A model generated the notes under the pieces. It worked only from the letters and a program-made list of their open reading frames with translations, had not been told where the DNA came from and searched no databases. 64,000 nucleotides of DNA from JAABVY01 sp964627935 (GTDB lineage Bacteria > Zixibacteria > MSB-5A5 > JAABVY01). Location: the NCBI GenBank assembly GCA_964627935.1, contig CAZVLB010000008.1, forward strand, positions 1 to 64,000, read 5' to 3'. Of this stretch, positions 18,402 through 26,345 are shown piece after piece. A program made the position numbers and the translations under genes. The first letter of the stretch is position 1. Each line of letters begins with the position of its first letter.

Positions 18402-18833
18402 ATGCGCAGGTTTTTAGGATCAAAAGCAGGTTTTACCCTGATCGAGCTGGTAATCATAATCGTGGTACTGGGCATACTGGCCGCAGTCGCGGTACCCAAG
18501 TATCAGGACATTACAGCCGAAGCAAAAGAATCGGCCTGCCGCGGAGCATTGGCAAGTTTGCGCAGTGCGATAACGATTTACTATGCCAATGAAGCGATCA
18601 AGAATGATTCGGCCGCATTTCCGGACTATGATGATTTGATCAAGCCGGGTGAGGTGCTGCTTTCCGGAATTCCCAAGAATCCCTATCAGCGCAGCGACCG
18701 TTTCCCGGATTCGATCGTGATGACATCCAAGAAAAAAGGCAAAAAGCAGGGCAATAAAGGCGGCTGGTGCTACAATGAAGCAACCGGTGAAATCTGGCCC
18801 AATACCCAGAGTCTGGGTGAAAATGAATGGTAA
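18402..18833 (+). CDS. Major pilin/pseudopilin, GspG-like (first)
   Basis: 143 residues with a short basic leader and the prepilin peptidase site KAG|FTLIELVIIIVVLGILAAVAVP, then a soluble domain. A strong AGGAGGTG ribosome-binding site precedes the ATG, stronger than at neighbouring genes, suggesting high expression as a major subunit. The C-terminal part contains a lysine-rich loop (KKKGKKQGNKGGW) and an AxGEIWPN ending typical of minor-domain pilins. No prepilin peptidase gene lies in the window. Confidence 0.88.
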   Translation: MRRFLGSKAGFTLIELVIIIVVLGILAAVAVPKYQDITAEAKESACRGALASLRSAITIYYANEAIKNDSAAFPDYDDLIKPGEVLLSGIPKNPYQRSDRFPDSIVMTSKKKGKKQGNKGGWCYNEATGEIWPNTQSLGENEW

Positions 18834-19293
18834 AAGTCCATTGGTTGACATGCGCTTAGATAATAAGCGCGGTTTCACGCTGATCGAGCTGGCAATCATA
18901 ATTGTCGTGCTTGGTATTCTGGCGACTTTTGTGGCGGCCAATTATGGCGATTTTATCAAGCAGTCCAAAGTCAACGCCACCAAGAGCGAATTGCAGGAAC
19001 TCAAGCGTGCAATCATTGGAAATCCCAGGATTACCGGCGGCGGAAAATATACCGATATCGGTTACGAGGGTCATCTGGGTGCGCCGCCATCCAAGCTGAA
19101 CGACCTTGTGACCAAACCATCAGGTGTGCCGGATTATAACAAGATCTCCGGCCTGGGATGGAACGGGCCCTATATCGATGGCAGTAATGATGAGTACCTG
19201 ACTGATGCCTGGGGCAAGAACTATGTCTATGATCCTCAGGCACGGACGATAAAGTCAGTCGGATCAGGAGAGGATATAACGGTGAGTTTCTGA
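18823..19293 (+). CDS. Pseudopilin, GspG-like (second)
   Basis: 156 residues from ATG 18823, overlapping the previous gene by 11 nt with GGGTGA as ribosome-binding site; an internal ATG at 18850 is the alternative. Methylation motif KRG|FTLIELAIIIVVLGILATFV. The C-terminus (TDAWGKNYVYDPQ, IKSVGSGEDI) is the calcium-loop-like end characteristic of GspG pseudopilins. Translational coupling with both neighbours is likely. Confidence 0.88.
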   Translation: MNGKSPLVDMRLDNKRGFTLIELAIIIVVLGILATFVAANYGDFIKQSKVNATKSELQELKRAIIGNPRITGGGKYTDIGYEGHLGAPPSKLNDLVTKPSGVPDYNKISGLGWNGPYIDGSNDEYLTDAWGKNYVYDPQARTIKSVGSGEDITVSF

Positions 19294-20441
19294 TGATCAG
19301 GTTGAATCAAAACAGAGGTTTTACGCTTGTCGAGGTGGTCATGGTGATAATCATCCTGGGCATCCTGGCATCAATTGCCGTAAAATCACTCTCATCAGGT
19401 CTGGAATCGACCCGTGTCGAGGAAACCAAAAAGGAGCTAAGGAGCCTGGCAATGGCCATTTATGGCAATCCGGAGCTCTTTGCCAATGGTATCCGCACCG
19501 ATTACGGCTATATCGGCGATGTGGGCGGGATGCCGCCTAATCTGGATGCGCTGGTGACTAATCCCGGCTATGGTTCATGGAACGGGCCCTATATTCATTC
19601 CGATTTCGCCGGCTATTCGGATGATTTCAAGAAAGATGCCTGGGGTATTAACTATATCTATTCCGGCTCCAATTTTATCCGATCAACAGGCGGCGGAACA
19701 GACACGATAGATTTCACATTGACCCCCAGCCTGAATCATCTGCTGGCCAATACAGTCAGCGGCTATATTACCGATGCTGTCGGTAATCCGCCCGGTGATT
19801 CATCGGCTCAACTCCGGGTTCGTCTGCGTTATCCCAATGGCGCCGGGGGCTACCGTGATTCTATCATAGTGCCGAATTCATCGGGCTATTTCTCATTCGA
19901 GGACTGTGTTCCGATCGGCAATCATACGATTGAGGCGATTTATGCTTCTACCGATGACACGGTGCTTTCCTATGTCTCCGTTGTGCCCAAATCCAATGCC
20001 AGGACTGCCTTGCGTTTTCCCGGATCATTATGGGCATCATCACCCGGCGGTCCGCAATCAGGTTCCGGCTTGTTGGAGTATGTAGCGGGAAGCGCTCGTG
20101 CTTATGGCGGAGGCAATGCCAGTATCGAATTCACCGTACAAAATAATTCTGATCAGTCCGGAACGATCAGCTGGATCAGGCTGACCTATGCCGAGGTGGC
20201 CTATTATCAGAAGGTTACCTGGGATGGTGGGACATTGTTTAACAATTCCAATCCGCGGGCCGGATCGAATGAGCAGGTCAACCTGTCGGCGCCGCAGAAT
20301 ATTGTGCCCTATCAGAGCGCCTTCAAAATAGAAATAGAAAATTTCAAAAACTCGCCTGTGGGCGGAGCAAATGTGGATATGAGCGGGAAGGATGTCACGG
20401 TCGAGTTTTCCGACGGTACCGTGATATCATTTACCACATGA
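19293..20441 (+). CDS. Pilin-like protein with large extra C-terminal region
   Basis: 382 residues. It starts in the TGATG overlap with the preceding stop. N-terminal methylation motif NRG|FTLVEVVMVIIILGILASIAV and a GspG-like segment (DAWGINYIYSG) up to about residue 145. Residues about 150-240 then resemble a carboxypeptidase-regulatory-like beta-sandwich (VSGYITDAVGNPPGD, SSGYFSFEDCVPIGNHTIEA). A further beta-rich domain of ~120 residues without a recognised family follows (SIEFTVQNNSDQSGTISWIRLTYAEV...). The tail could form an adhesive or tip module on the pilus; this is inference. Confidence 0.85.
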   Translation: MIRLNQNRGFTLVEVVMVIIILGILASIAVKSLSSGLESTRVEETKKELRSLAMAIYGNPELFANGIRTDYGYIGDVGGMPPNLDALVTNPGYGSWNGPYIHSDFAGYSDDFKKDAWGINYIYSGSNFIRSTGGGTDTIDFTLTPSLNHLLANTVSGYITDAVGNPPGDSSAQLRVRLRYPNGAGGYRDSIIVPNSSGYFSFEDCVPIGNHTIEAIYASTDDTVLSYVSVVPKSNARTALRFPGSLWASSPGGPQSGSGLLEYVAGSARAYGGGNASIEFTVQNNSDQSGTISWIRLTYAEVAYYQKVTWDGGTLFNNSNPRAGSNEQVNLSAPQNIVPYQSAFKIEIENFKNSPVGGANVDMSGKDVTVEFSDGTVISFTT

Positions 20442-20448
20442 GAATTTT

Positions 20449-22056
20449 ATGCAGACTCAGATTGCAAATACGGAAAAACAGCTGAATTTCAGCGAATACA
20501 GGTTTGGCGGCGACAGCACAAAGTCATCACCACGCAGCGGCAAACAGATATTCAGGATCGAGCTGGGGTCGGATTATCTCGTCTGGTCGCTTCATAAGGG
20601 CACCCAGGTCGGCATGGCCGGACTTCTGACCGATGATGATTTCTCCGATCCCAATAAAGCGATTAACCATCTTGAAAGATTATGCGATGACCTGTCGCTA
20701 AAAAAGGCCGAGATCGATTTATTTATATCACTACCCGATGGTTTGTTGCGTTGCTTTTATATACCGGTCGTGCCCAATAATGAACTGGAGCAGGTGGTAT
20801 CATGGGAGGGCAATAAGGTTTTTCCGTTTGATTTGCAGGATGCTTATTTCGACTGGAAGATCAAGGAGCAGTTCGAATGGAGCGGTTCAAAAAAATATGA
20901 AGTTCAGGCCGCCGCTATTCCGAAGAAGAAAATCAGCCCGCTTATAAGTTATCTGATCGAAAAGCAATTTGTGATTCGCAGGGTGACCTTCACCTCGCTG
21001 GCCTGGGAAAATATAGTTGAGTACAACTGCCGTAAAACACATAATGATTGCGGCAATATGGCCCTGGTCAGGCTGGTCGGCCATGATCTTACAATCCTGT
21101 TTTTCCATAATTATTTTCTCGAATTCCTGCGCGAAAATAATCTCGAGGCCGGAAGCCTGGGTGGAGGATACGAGGAATCATTGCGTTTTCTGGACAGCCC
21201 CGGAGGTGGTTCGGTATCGGGCGCCATGATTGCCGACAGCCTTGATTTCGAAATGATCGGGCGTAATATCTCTGACAGTATGGATTATTATCACGGCCAG
21301 TTTTCACAAAGAACACTGGACAAAATCGCCCTGGCATTTCCGCCCGAAGTGCAGGATTATGCCATAGAAAGCCTTACGGATTTGCTGGATATACCGGTCA
21401 TTTCAGCTTATCCCGATAATTTGGTCCAGAAGCTCCCCGGTTCGCCGTTCAATATCTTACTGCCTTCGGCTTACCCGGTCGGACCTCAGAAAAACAACCT
21501 CAATCTTAGACCGCATGAGTATGTGCAGAAGCTCCAGGAGAAACAGAGATTCCAATCCATACTGGGCGGGGGAGTTGTACTGTTTTTTCTACTGGCAGTA
21601 TTAAGTTTTATACAATTCCGGCAGCTGGCAACCTCCGAGCAATCGCTTGAAATGATAAACAATGACCTGGAAGCGTTGCAGTCATCGGAAGCCTATTCGC
21701 AAATACATCAATTATCCGAACGCGAGGGCATGCTGAGTTCGCAGCTTGCTACTGTGCGCAACCAGGATTATCGCCTTTCGGCGTTTTTGAAGGCGCTTTC
21801 ATTGGTTACGCCGGAGGAAATTCGCCTGACCGCATTAAATCTCGATGCCGAGCTGGCGGAGGGCGGTGTATATACCGGAACATTGAGCGGTTTCATTCCT
21901 GCCGACCGGGGCTATCCCGAGGTGGCACTGGCCGATTATATCAAACATATCAACGCTGTGGATTTTGTCTTGCGAAGCGAGCTTAAACGTCAGGATATAA
22001 CTTTGAATTCGAGTGGCAAGAGGCTAGAATTCAGCCTGGATGTGGAGCTGAAATAG
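20449..22056 (+). CDS. PilM-PilN (GspL-like) fusion protein
   Basis: 535 residues. The first ~350 are an actin-like PilM/GspL cytoplasmic domain (FRIELGSDYLVWSLHKG, SLPDGLLRCFYIPVV, VVSWEGNKVFPFDLQDAYFDW). One transmembrane helix sits at about 368-390 (GGGVVLFFLLAVLSFIQF). The rest is a PilN-like periplasmic coiled coil plus ferredoxin-like domain (PEEIRLTALNLD, GYPEVALADYIKHIN). PilM and PilN are separate in most pili; the fused form is the GspL arrangement. It links the ATPase platform to PilO/PilP and the secretin. Confidence 0.85.
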   Translation: MQTQIANTEKQLNFSEYRFGGDSTKSSPRSGKQIFRIELGSDYLVWSLHKGTQVGMAGLLTDDDFSDPNKAINHLERLCDDLSLKKAEIDLFISLPDGLLRCFYIPVVPNNELEQVVSWEGNKVFPFDLQDAYFDWKIKEQFEWSGSKKYEVQAAAIPKKKISPLISYLIEKQFVIRRVTFTSLAWENIVEYNCRKTHNDCGNMALVRLVGHDLTILFFHNYFLEFLRENNLEAGSLGGGYEESLRFLDSPGGGSVSGAMIADSLDFEMIGRNISDSMDYYHGQFSQRTLDKIALAFPPEVQDYAIESLTDLLDIPVISAYPDNLVQKLPGSPFNILLPSAYPVGPQKNNLNLRPHEYVQKLQEKQRFQSILGGGVVLFFLLAVLSFIQFRQLATSEQSLEMINNDLEALQSSEAYSQIHQLSEREGMLSSQLATVRNQDYRLSAFLKALSLVTPEEIRLTALNLDAELAEGGVYTGTLSGFIPADRGYPEVALADYIKHINAVDFVLRSELKRQDITLNSSGKRLEFSLDVELK

Positions 22057-22057
22057 T

Positions 22058-22627
22058 ATGGAAATGTTGCTGAAACATAAATCATGGTCACTTCTGGGAT
22101 TAATACTGATCCTGTTTATCGCCTGGCTTAACCTGGTATATCTGCCGGCCGGATCATCGCGCAAAGCCAACCTGGCGGATATCTCCTCAACCCGGAATGA
22201 GATAATGACCAGCCAGCGCATGATTGCCGAGGCGGGGCAGATCAGAAGCAGGCTCAACAAAGTTGAAGCAGCGATGCAGAAGCATTTGGACTATCTCTGC
22301 CCGACCGATTCCCTGGCCCATTTTATCGAGCGGATCGAGGCCGATATGAAATCCTATGATATGATCGGAGTAAGCGTGGTGCCGCGTGTACCTGATATTC
22401 TTTCAAATGAGAATATCACGCTGGGCGAGGGACGTTTGAATCGTGTCGAATTCGATCTCAGCGCTCAGGGCAGATTCCTGCAGATCGGCAAATTTATCGA
22501 GGTATTGCAAAAAGAAAGCTTCTATGCCGGCGGGAATCGCATCGAAATCGGCTACAGCGCCAGCATAAATCCGCGGGTCAGGTTCAGTATGACTTTCACC
22601 GCATTTCTTAAAGGACGGGAGGGCTGA
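22058..22627 (+). CDS. pilO: PilO-like alignment subcomplex protein
   Basis: 189 residues: N-terminal membrane anchor (WSLLGLILILFIAWLNLVYL), a coiled coil (residues ~35-75, NEIMTSQRMIAEAGQIRSRL) and a small alpha/beta domain ending in MTFTAFLKG. Length and layout match PilO/GspM. It begins 1 bp after the PilM-PilN stop and ends 1 bp before the next gene. Sequence conservation in this family is low, so the assignment relies on position and architecture. Confidence 0.78.
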   Translation: MEMLLKHKSWSLLGLILILFIAWLNLVYLPAGSSRKANLADISSTRNEIMTSQRMIAEAGQIRSRLNKVEAAMQKHLDYLCPTDSLAHFIERIEADMKSYDMIGVSVVPRVPDILSNENITLGEGRLNRVEFDLSAQGRFLQIGKFIEVLQKESFYAGGNRIEIGYSASINPRVRFSMTFTAFLKGREG

Positions 22628-22628
22628 G

Positions 22629-23060
22629 ATGACCGAGAAAAAACGCAAAAGAATAGTCTATGCCATCTTCGTGATCGCGGTTATCTGGGGTCTGTTCAAC
22701 TTTCCATTCGGACGGAGTCGGCCCGAATATATTTATCAGGAAGACGAAGAATATGATCAGGTTGAGGAAGCCCTGAATTCGGTTCATACTCAGAATGTGA
22801 ATGTCGACCTGCAGGGTGAATGGGGCGGCGATCCCTTTGCCCGCAAGATATCGAGATCATCGCAAACATCCGGACCCGCTCATAATTTCAAACTAACCGC
22901 TGTCTCGGAATCAAACGGCGAATACTGGGCCCTGATTAATGGCAAGATATTGTCGCAGGGGGATTCAATCTCCGGGTGGAAACTGATCAAAATAACCCGC
23001 GATCATGCGGTTCTGAGTGCAAATGGGAATACGATTACATTAAACATACAAGGCACCTAA
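22629..23060 (+). CDS. PilP/GspC-like periplasmic linker protein
   Basis: 143 residues: basic N-terminus, one membrane helix (IVYAIFVIAVIWGLFNF), a disordered acidic linker (YQEDEEYDQVEEALNSV), then a compact beta domain with WGGDPFARK, FKLTAVSESNGEYWALINGKIL, QGDSISGWKLIKI and a final TLNIQGT. The beta domain is the HR-type fold that docks on secretin N-domains. Positioned directly before the secretin gene. Confidence 0.78.
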   Translation: MTEKKRKRIVYAIFVIAVIWGLFNFPFGRSRPEYIYQEDEEYDQVEEALNSVHTQNVNVDLQGEWGGDPFARKISRSSQTSGPAHNFKLTAVSESNGEYWALINGKILSQGDSISGWKLIKITRDHAVLSANGNTITLNIQGT

Positions 23061-23061
23061 T

Positions 23062-24342
23062 ATGAGATATAACCTGAAGAAAATAGCTATAATCATGGTA
23101 CTGCCGCTGCTTTTGGGGCAGGCTTTGATGGCGGACAGCGATTACGGCTTTCTGCAAAAGAGAGTGTCATTGGCGGTCGACAACAGCCCCATAGAGGATG
23201 TCATTCGGCTCCTGGCAAAGCAAAATGGTTTCAATGTCTCTGTTTCCGGTGAAGAACTGGGTGAGGTATCATTTATACTCAATGACGTTCCGCTGTCGGA
23301 AGCATTGAACTCCATACTCAATCCGAATGGACTGAGCTGGTATGTGCGCAATAATGTAGTCGTTATCAAGGATGCCAAGACATTATCGGTGGATGAGATC
23401 CGTACCGATATCGTGATTCTCAAATATGTTTCGGCCGATGAGGCCAAGCTGGCGGTGCAGCATCTTTTGACCGAGGGCGGAAAATGCGAGGTGCTCAAAG
23501 AAGAAAGCAATATCGACCTGGACCGAATCTCCTCTAAAATTGTTATCTCCGACCGCATGGATGTTGTGCGGGCGGCCAGAAGCGTAATCGACAGTCTTGA
23601 CAAACCGATGCCTCTTATCAACATCAGCGTTAAGCTGGTCGAGACAACATTAAGCGGCGATGACAGGCTTGGAATCGACTGGCCGGCGGCCCTGAGCGGA
23701 ACATTCGGAGGTCTCTTCGATGAGGAAACGGGCACTTACAATTTGGGTATCTATCCGCTCGAAGGCGGAAGCTGGACCTGGGGCAAATTCAGCGCCGATG
23801 AGGTCTCCACAGCGCTTGATTTTTTGATCCAGCGCGGCAATTCACGTCTTCTGTCCGATCCCAACCTGACAACCGTGTCCAACAAACCGGCCCAGATCGC
23901 GGTCACGACGACGATACCGATTCAGACCATCAACCGCTTCTCGGAGGGCGCAATTGTGCAGGATATAGTGACCTACCAGGATCTTGATGTGGGTATTACC
24001 CTGCGCGTGATTCCGCGTGTCAATGAAGAGGGCGTGATTACGCTCAAGGTGAACCCGATTATCGAGGAAATTATAGGTTACACCGGGCCTCCCGAGGATC
24101 AGCGACCGATCACCTCCAACAGGTCGATGCAAACCGAGGTGCGTGTCGGCCATGATGAAACGCTGGTGATGGGCGGCCTGTTGAAAGAAAGCAAGTTCGA
24201 GACAGTCAACAAACTGCCTCTCCTTGGCCATATACCGTTAGTGGGAAAACTGTTTCAGCATCACAGCCTGAAGACCGAGCAGACCGACCTGACGATCTTC
24301 ATAACTCCTCGTGTGCTGGAAGAAAATGTTGCCGGACTATAA
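23062..24342 (+). CDS. pilQ: Secretin (PilQ/GspD-like), short form
   Basis: 426 residues, much shorter than typical PilQ. Signal peptide (LLLGQALMADSD), an STN/N0 domain (SPIEDVIRLLAKQNGFNVSV), one N1-like domain (ADEAKLAVQHLLTEGG), then the secretin pore domain (INISVKLVETT; LLSDPNLTTVSNKPAQI; ETLVMGGLLKES; VPLVGKLF-type end). There are no AMIN domains or long C-terminal S-domain. It forms the outer-membrane gate. Last gene of the operon; convergent with the lipoate ligase gene 2 bp away, with no visible terminator between them. Confidence 0.9.
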   Translation: MRYNLKKIAIIMVLPLLLGQALMADSDYGFLQKRVSLAVDNSPIEDVIRLLAKQNGFNVSVSGEELGEVSFILNDVPLSEALNSILNPNGLSWYVRNNVVVIKDAKTLSVDEIRTDIVILKYVSADEAKLAVQHLLTEGGKCEVLKEESNIDLDRISSKIVISDRMDVVRAARSVIDSLDKPMPLINISVKLVETTLSGDDRLGIDWPAALSGTFGGLFDEETGTYNLGIYPLEGGSWTWGKFSADEVSTALDFLIQRGNSRLLSDPNLTTVSNKPAQIAVTTTIPIQTINRFSEGAIVQDIVTYQDLDVGITLRVIPRVNEEGVITLKVNPIIEEIIGYTGPPEDQRPITSNRSMQTEVRVGHDETLVMGGLLKESKFETVNKLPLLGHIPLVGKLFQHHSLKTEQTDLTIFITPRVLEENVAGL

Positions 24343-24344
24343 AA

Positions 24345-24968
24345 TTACATATTGAAGTGCCAGAGCCATTCGCTTTTGAGTTCCTGTTCGAACTGAACCG
24401 GATCGATTTCATAGCCCTGGGCCTCGAATGAGGTTACGAAATCGGCATGATCGCGGTTCTGGCGATACTCCGGTTGACGATGCGGGACTTTTAAGTATCT
24501 GCTGATCAAATCGATTTCCTCTGCCAGATTAATCACAGCGTGAAAGAATACGATATCCTTATTGCGGTAAATTGATGATCCGACTACCTTCAAGCCATTC
24601 AGGATTATATCCGAGTAGCCCGCTTTTTGCAGGTTTTTCACACCCAGCTTCTCGAATGCCTTGATCAGGAGATGATCGAAGAGATGGAAGTATTCGTTAT
24701 TCTTTTTATCACGGTCATTTTTCAGCGCCAGTGAGACGACAATCATGCGCGGGGACAGAATCACGGCACATCCGCCGGTATCTCGACGAATAACCTTGAT
24801 CATGTCCGCATCTATACGCTCGGGGATAAGTTCTTCTTCGGCTTTAGAGCCCTTGCCGATAATGATCATCTCATGCTCCGGGCGCCAGACCATGATACCG
24901 CCGGAAACGGAATTGCCCGACTGCATGAGTCTGCAATCGGGCAAATTATAATCATCGATAATTTTCAT
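24345..24968 (-). CDS. lplA: Lipoate-protein ligase A family protein
   Basis: 207 residues with the BPL/LplA/LipB fold signatures: the RRDTGGCAV loop, then an ILNGLKVVGSSIYRNKD block with the lysine expected to contact lipoyl-AMP. It is shorter than E. coli LplA, lacking the C-terminal accessory domain. Last gene of the E1-E2-E3 operon (11 bp after lpd), so it most likely lipoylates the adjacent E2 at Lys43. Confidence 0.82.
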   Translation of the reverse strand: MKIIDDYNLPDCRLMQSGNSVSGGIMVWRPEHEMIIIGKGSKAEEELIPERIDADMIKVIRRDTGGCAVILSPRMIVVSLALKNDRDKKNNEYFHLFDHLLIKAFEKLGVKNLQKAGYSDIILNGLKVVGSSIYRNKDIVFFHAVINLAEEIDLISRYLKVPHRQPEYRQNRDHADFVTSFEAQGYEIDPVQFEQELKSEWLWHFNM

Positions 24969-24979
24969 GTTGCCGATTC

Positions 24980-26335
24980 CTAAATATGTACCGGCCTATC
25001 GGCGGCAATAAAGCCTGCTTCCATGAAGGTTTCGGAAATTGTCGGATGAGCATGCACCACCCGGGCCACGTCATCAACCGTGCTTTCGAGCTCCATCGCC
25101 ATGACCGCCTCGGCAATCATATCGGTGGCGTTGGCGGCGACAATATGTACACCCACAACCTCGCCATACCTGGTCTCGGACAGAACTTTCACGAAGCCAT
25201 CGGTATTACCCTCGATCATCGCCTTACCGTTGACCGAAAGCGGGAACTTGCCGACCTTGTATTCGATATTCTTTTCTTTGAGCTGTTCCTCGGTCAGGCC
25301 GACATAGGCGATTTCCGGATCGGTATATATATTAACCGGAAGTTTGTTGTAGTTCAGGGTTTGCTTGATATCATTCATATGATTGACAGCGCAGACCGCC
25401 TGGGCTGATGCAACCTGTGCAAAGAACTGCTTGGTGACATCACCCGCGGCATAGATATTCTTGACCGATGTGCGCATGAATTCATCAACCTTCAAAAATG
25501 TGCCATCTTTATCCAGCTCGAGGTTTTCCATCTCCGGGAGCACGGCATGACGTCTTTTGGCATTTAAGATAAGATCGCATTTGACGAAATCATCGCCGAT
25601 ATAGACACCATCTTTGGCATCCTTGGTAATTTCCGACTTGTAATAGACCTTGATGCCACTCTTTTTGATTTTGTCGGTCACGAATTCACGCAGGGAACCG
25701 TCAAGGAACGGTATCAATGTCTCCTGTTCGGTAACCATGCTGACCTCACGGCCGGTTTTGCGCAGCATGAAAGCCAGCTCGCAGGCGTTGATCCGTCCGC
25801 CGTCGATCAGGATATTCTCCGGCATCTCTTTCATGTCGAAGAACTCATCGATTTCCTTAATCTTGTTCTGGTCGACGCCATTGTATTCGGCACGGATCGG
25901 ACGGGAGCCGGTGCAGATCATCAGTTTGTCGGCATTATATTTCGTATCGCCGACCTGAACATGCTCGGCATCCAGGATTTTGGCTTCGCCGTTTATGACC
26001 TGGACATTGTTCTTTTTCATCAGGAATTCGACGCCCTTTACCAGGCGGGTTACGATTCGATCTTTGCGTTGACCGGCCTTTTTCCAGTTGAAGGAGAGCG
26101 CTTTCTTGTCGATGCCGTCGACGCCGAACTGGGCCGCCTTGGTGATTTTATCGAACAGCTTGGCCGATTCGATAAAGGCCTTGGAGGGAATACATCCCCA
26201 GTTCAGGCACATGCCACCCATCTTGCTTTTTTCAACCACGGCGACATTCATGCCAAGTTGGCCGGCCCTGATAGCGCCGACATATCCGGCCGGGCCGCCC
26301 CCGATAATTATCAGATCAAATGTCTGCGTTTGCAT
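24980..26335 (-). CDS. lpd: Dihydrolipoyl dehydrogenase (E3) with a degenerate NAD-binding loop
   Basis: 451 residues. The FAD motif IIGGGPAGYVGAI (12-20 region), redox disulfide Cys43/Cys48 in GGMCLNWGCIPSK, second FAD motif IYAAGDVT and C-terminal catalytic HAHPTISE are all intact. The NAD Rossmann loop, normally GGGxIGxE, reads GGRINACE (Gly179, Gly180, Arg181, Ile182, Asn183, Ala184): two of the three glycines are replaced. The usual GRxPN segment is also changed (NAKRRHAV). E3 normally reoxidises dihydrolipoamide with NAD+. Here cofactor affinity or electron acceptor may differ. Lies 10 bp after the E2 gene. Confidence 0.9.
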   Translation of the reverse strand: MQTQTFDLIIIGGGPAGYVGAIRAGQLGMNVAVVEKSKMGGMCLNWGCIPSKAFIESAKLFDKITKAAQFGVDGIDKKALSFNWKKAGQRKDRIVTRLVKGVEFLMKKNNVQVINGEAKILDAEHVQVGDTKYNADKLMICTGSRPIRAEYNGVDQNKIKEIDEFFDMKEMPENILIDGGRINACELAFMLRKTGREVSMVTEQETLIPFLDGSLREFVTDKIKKSGIKVYYKSEITKDAKDGVYIGDDFVKCDLILNAKRRHAVLPEMENLELDKDGTFLKVDEFMRTSVKNIYAAGDVTKQFFAQVASAQAVCAVNHMNDIKQTLNYNKLPVNIYTDPEIAYVGLTEEQLKEKNIEYKVGKFPLSVNGKAMIEGNTDGFVKVLSETRYGEVVGVHIVAANATDMIAEAVMAMELESTVDDVARVVHAHPTISETFMEAGFIAADRPVHI

Positions 26336-26345
26336 AAGTCGCCTC

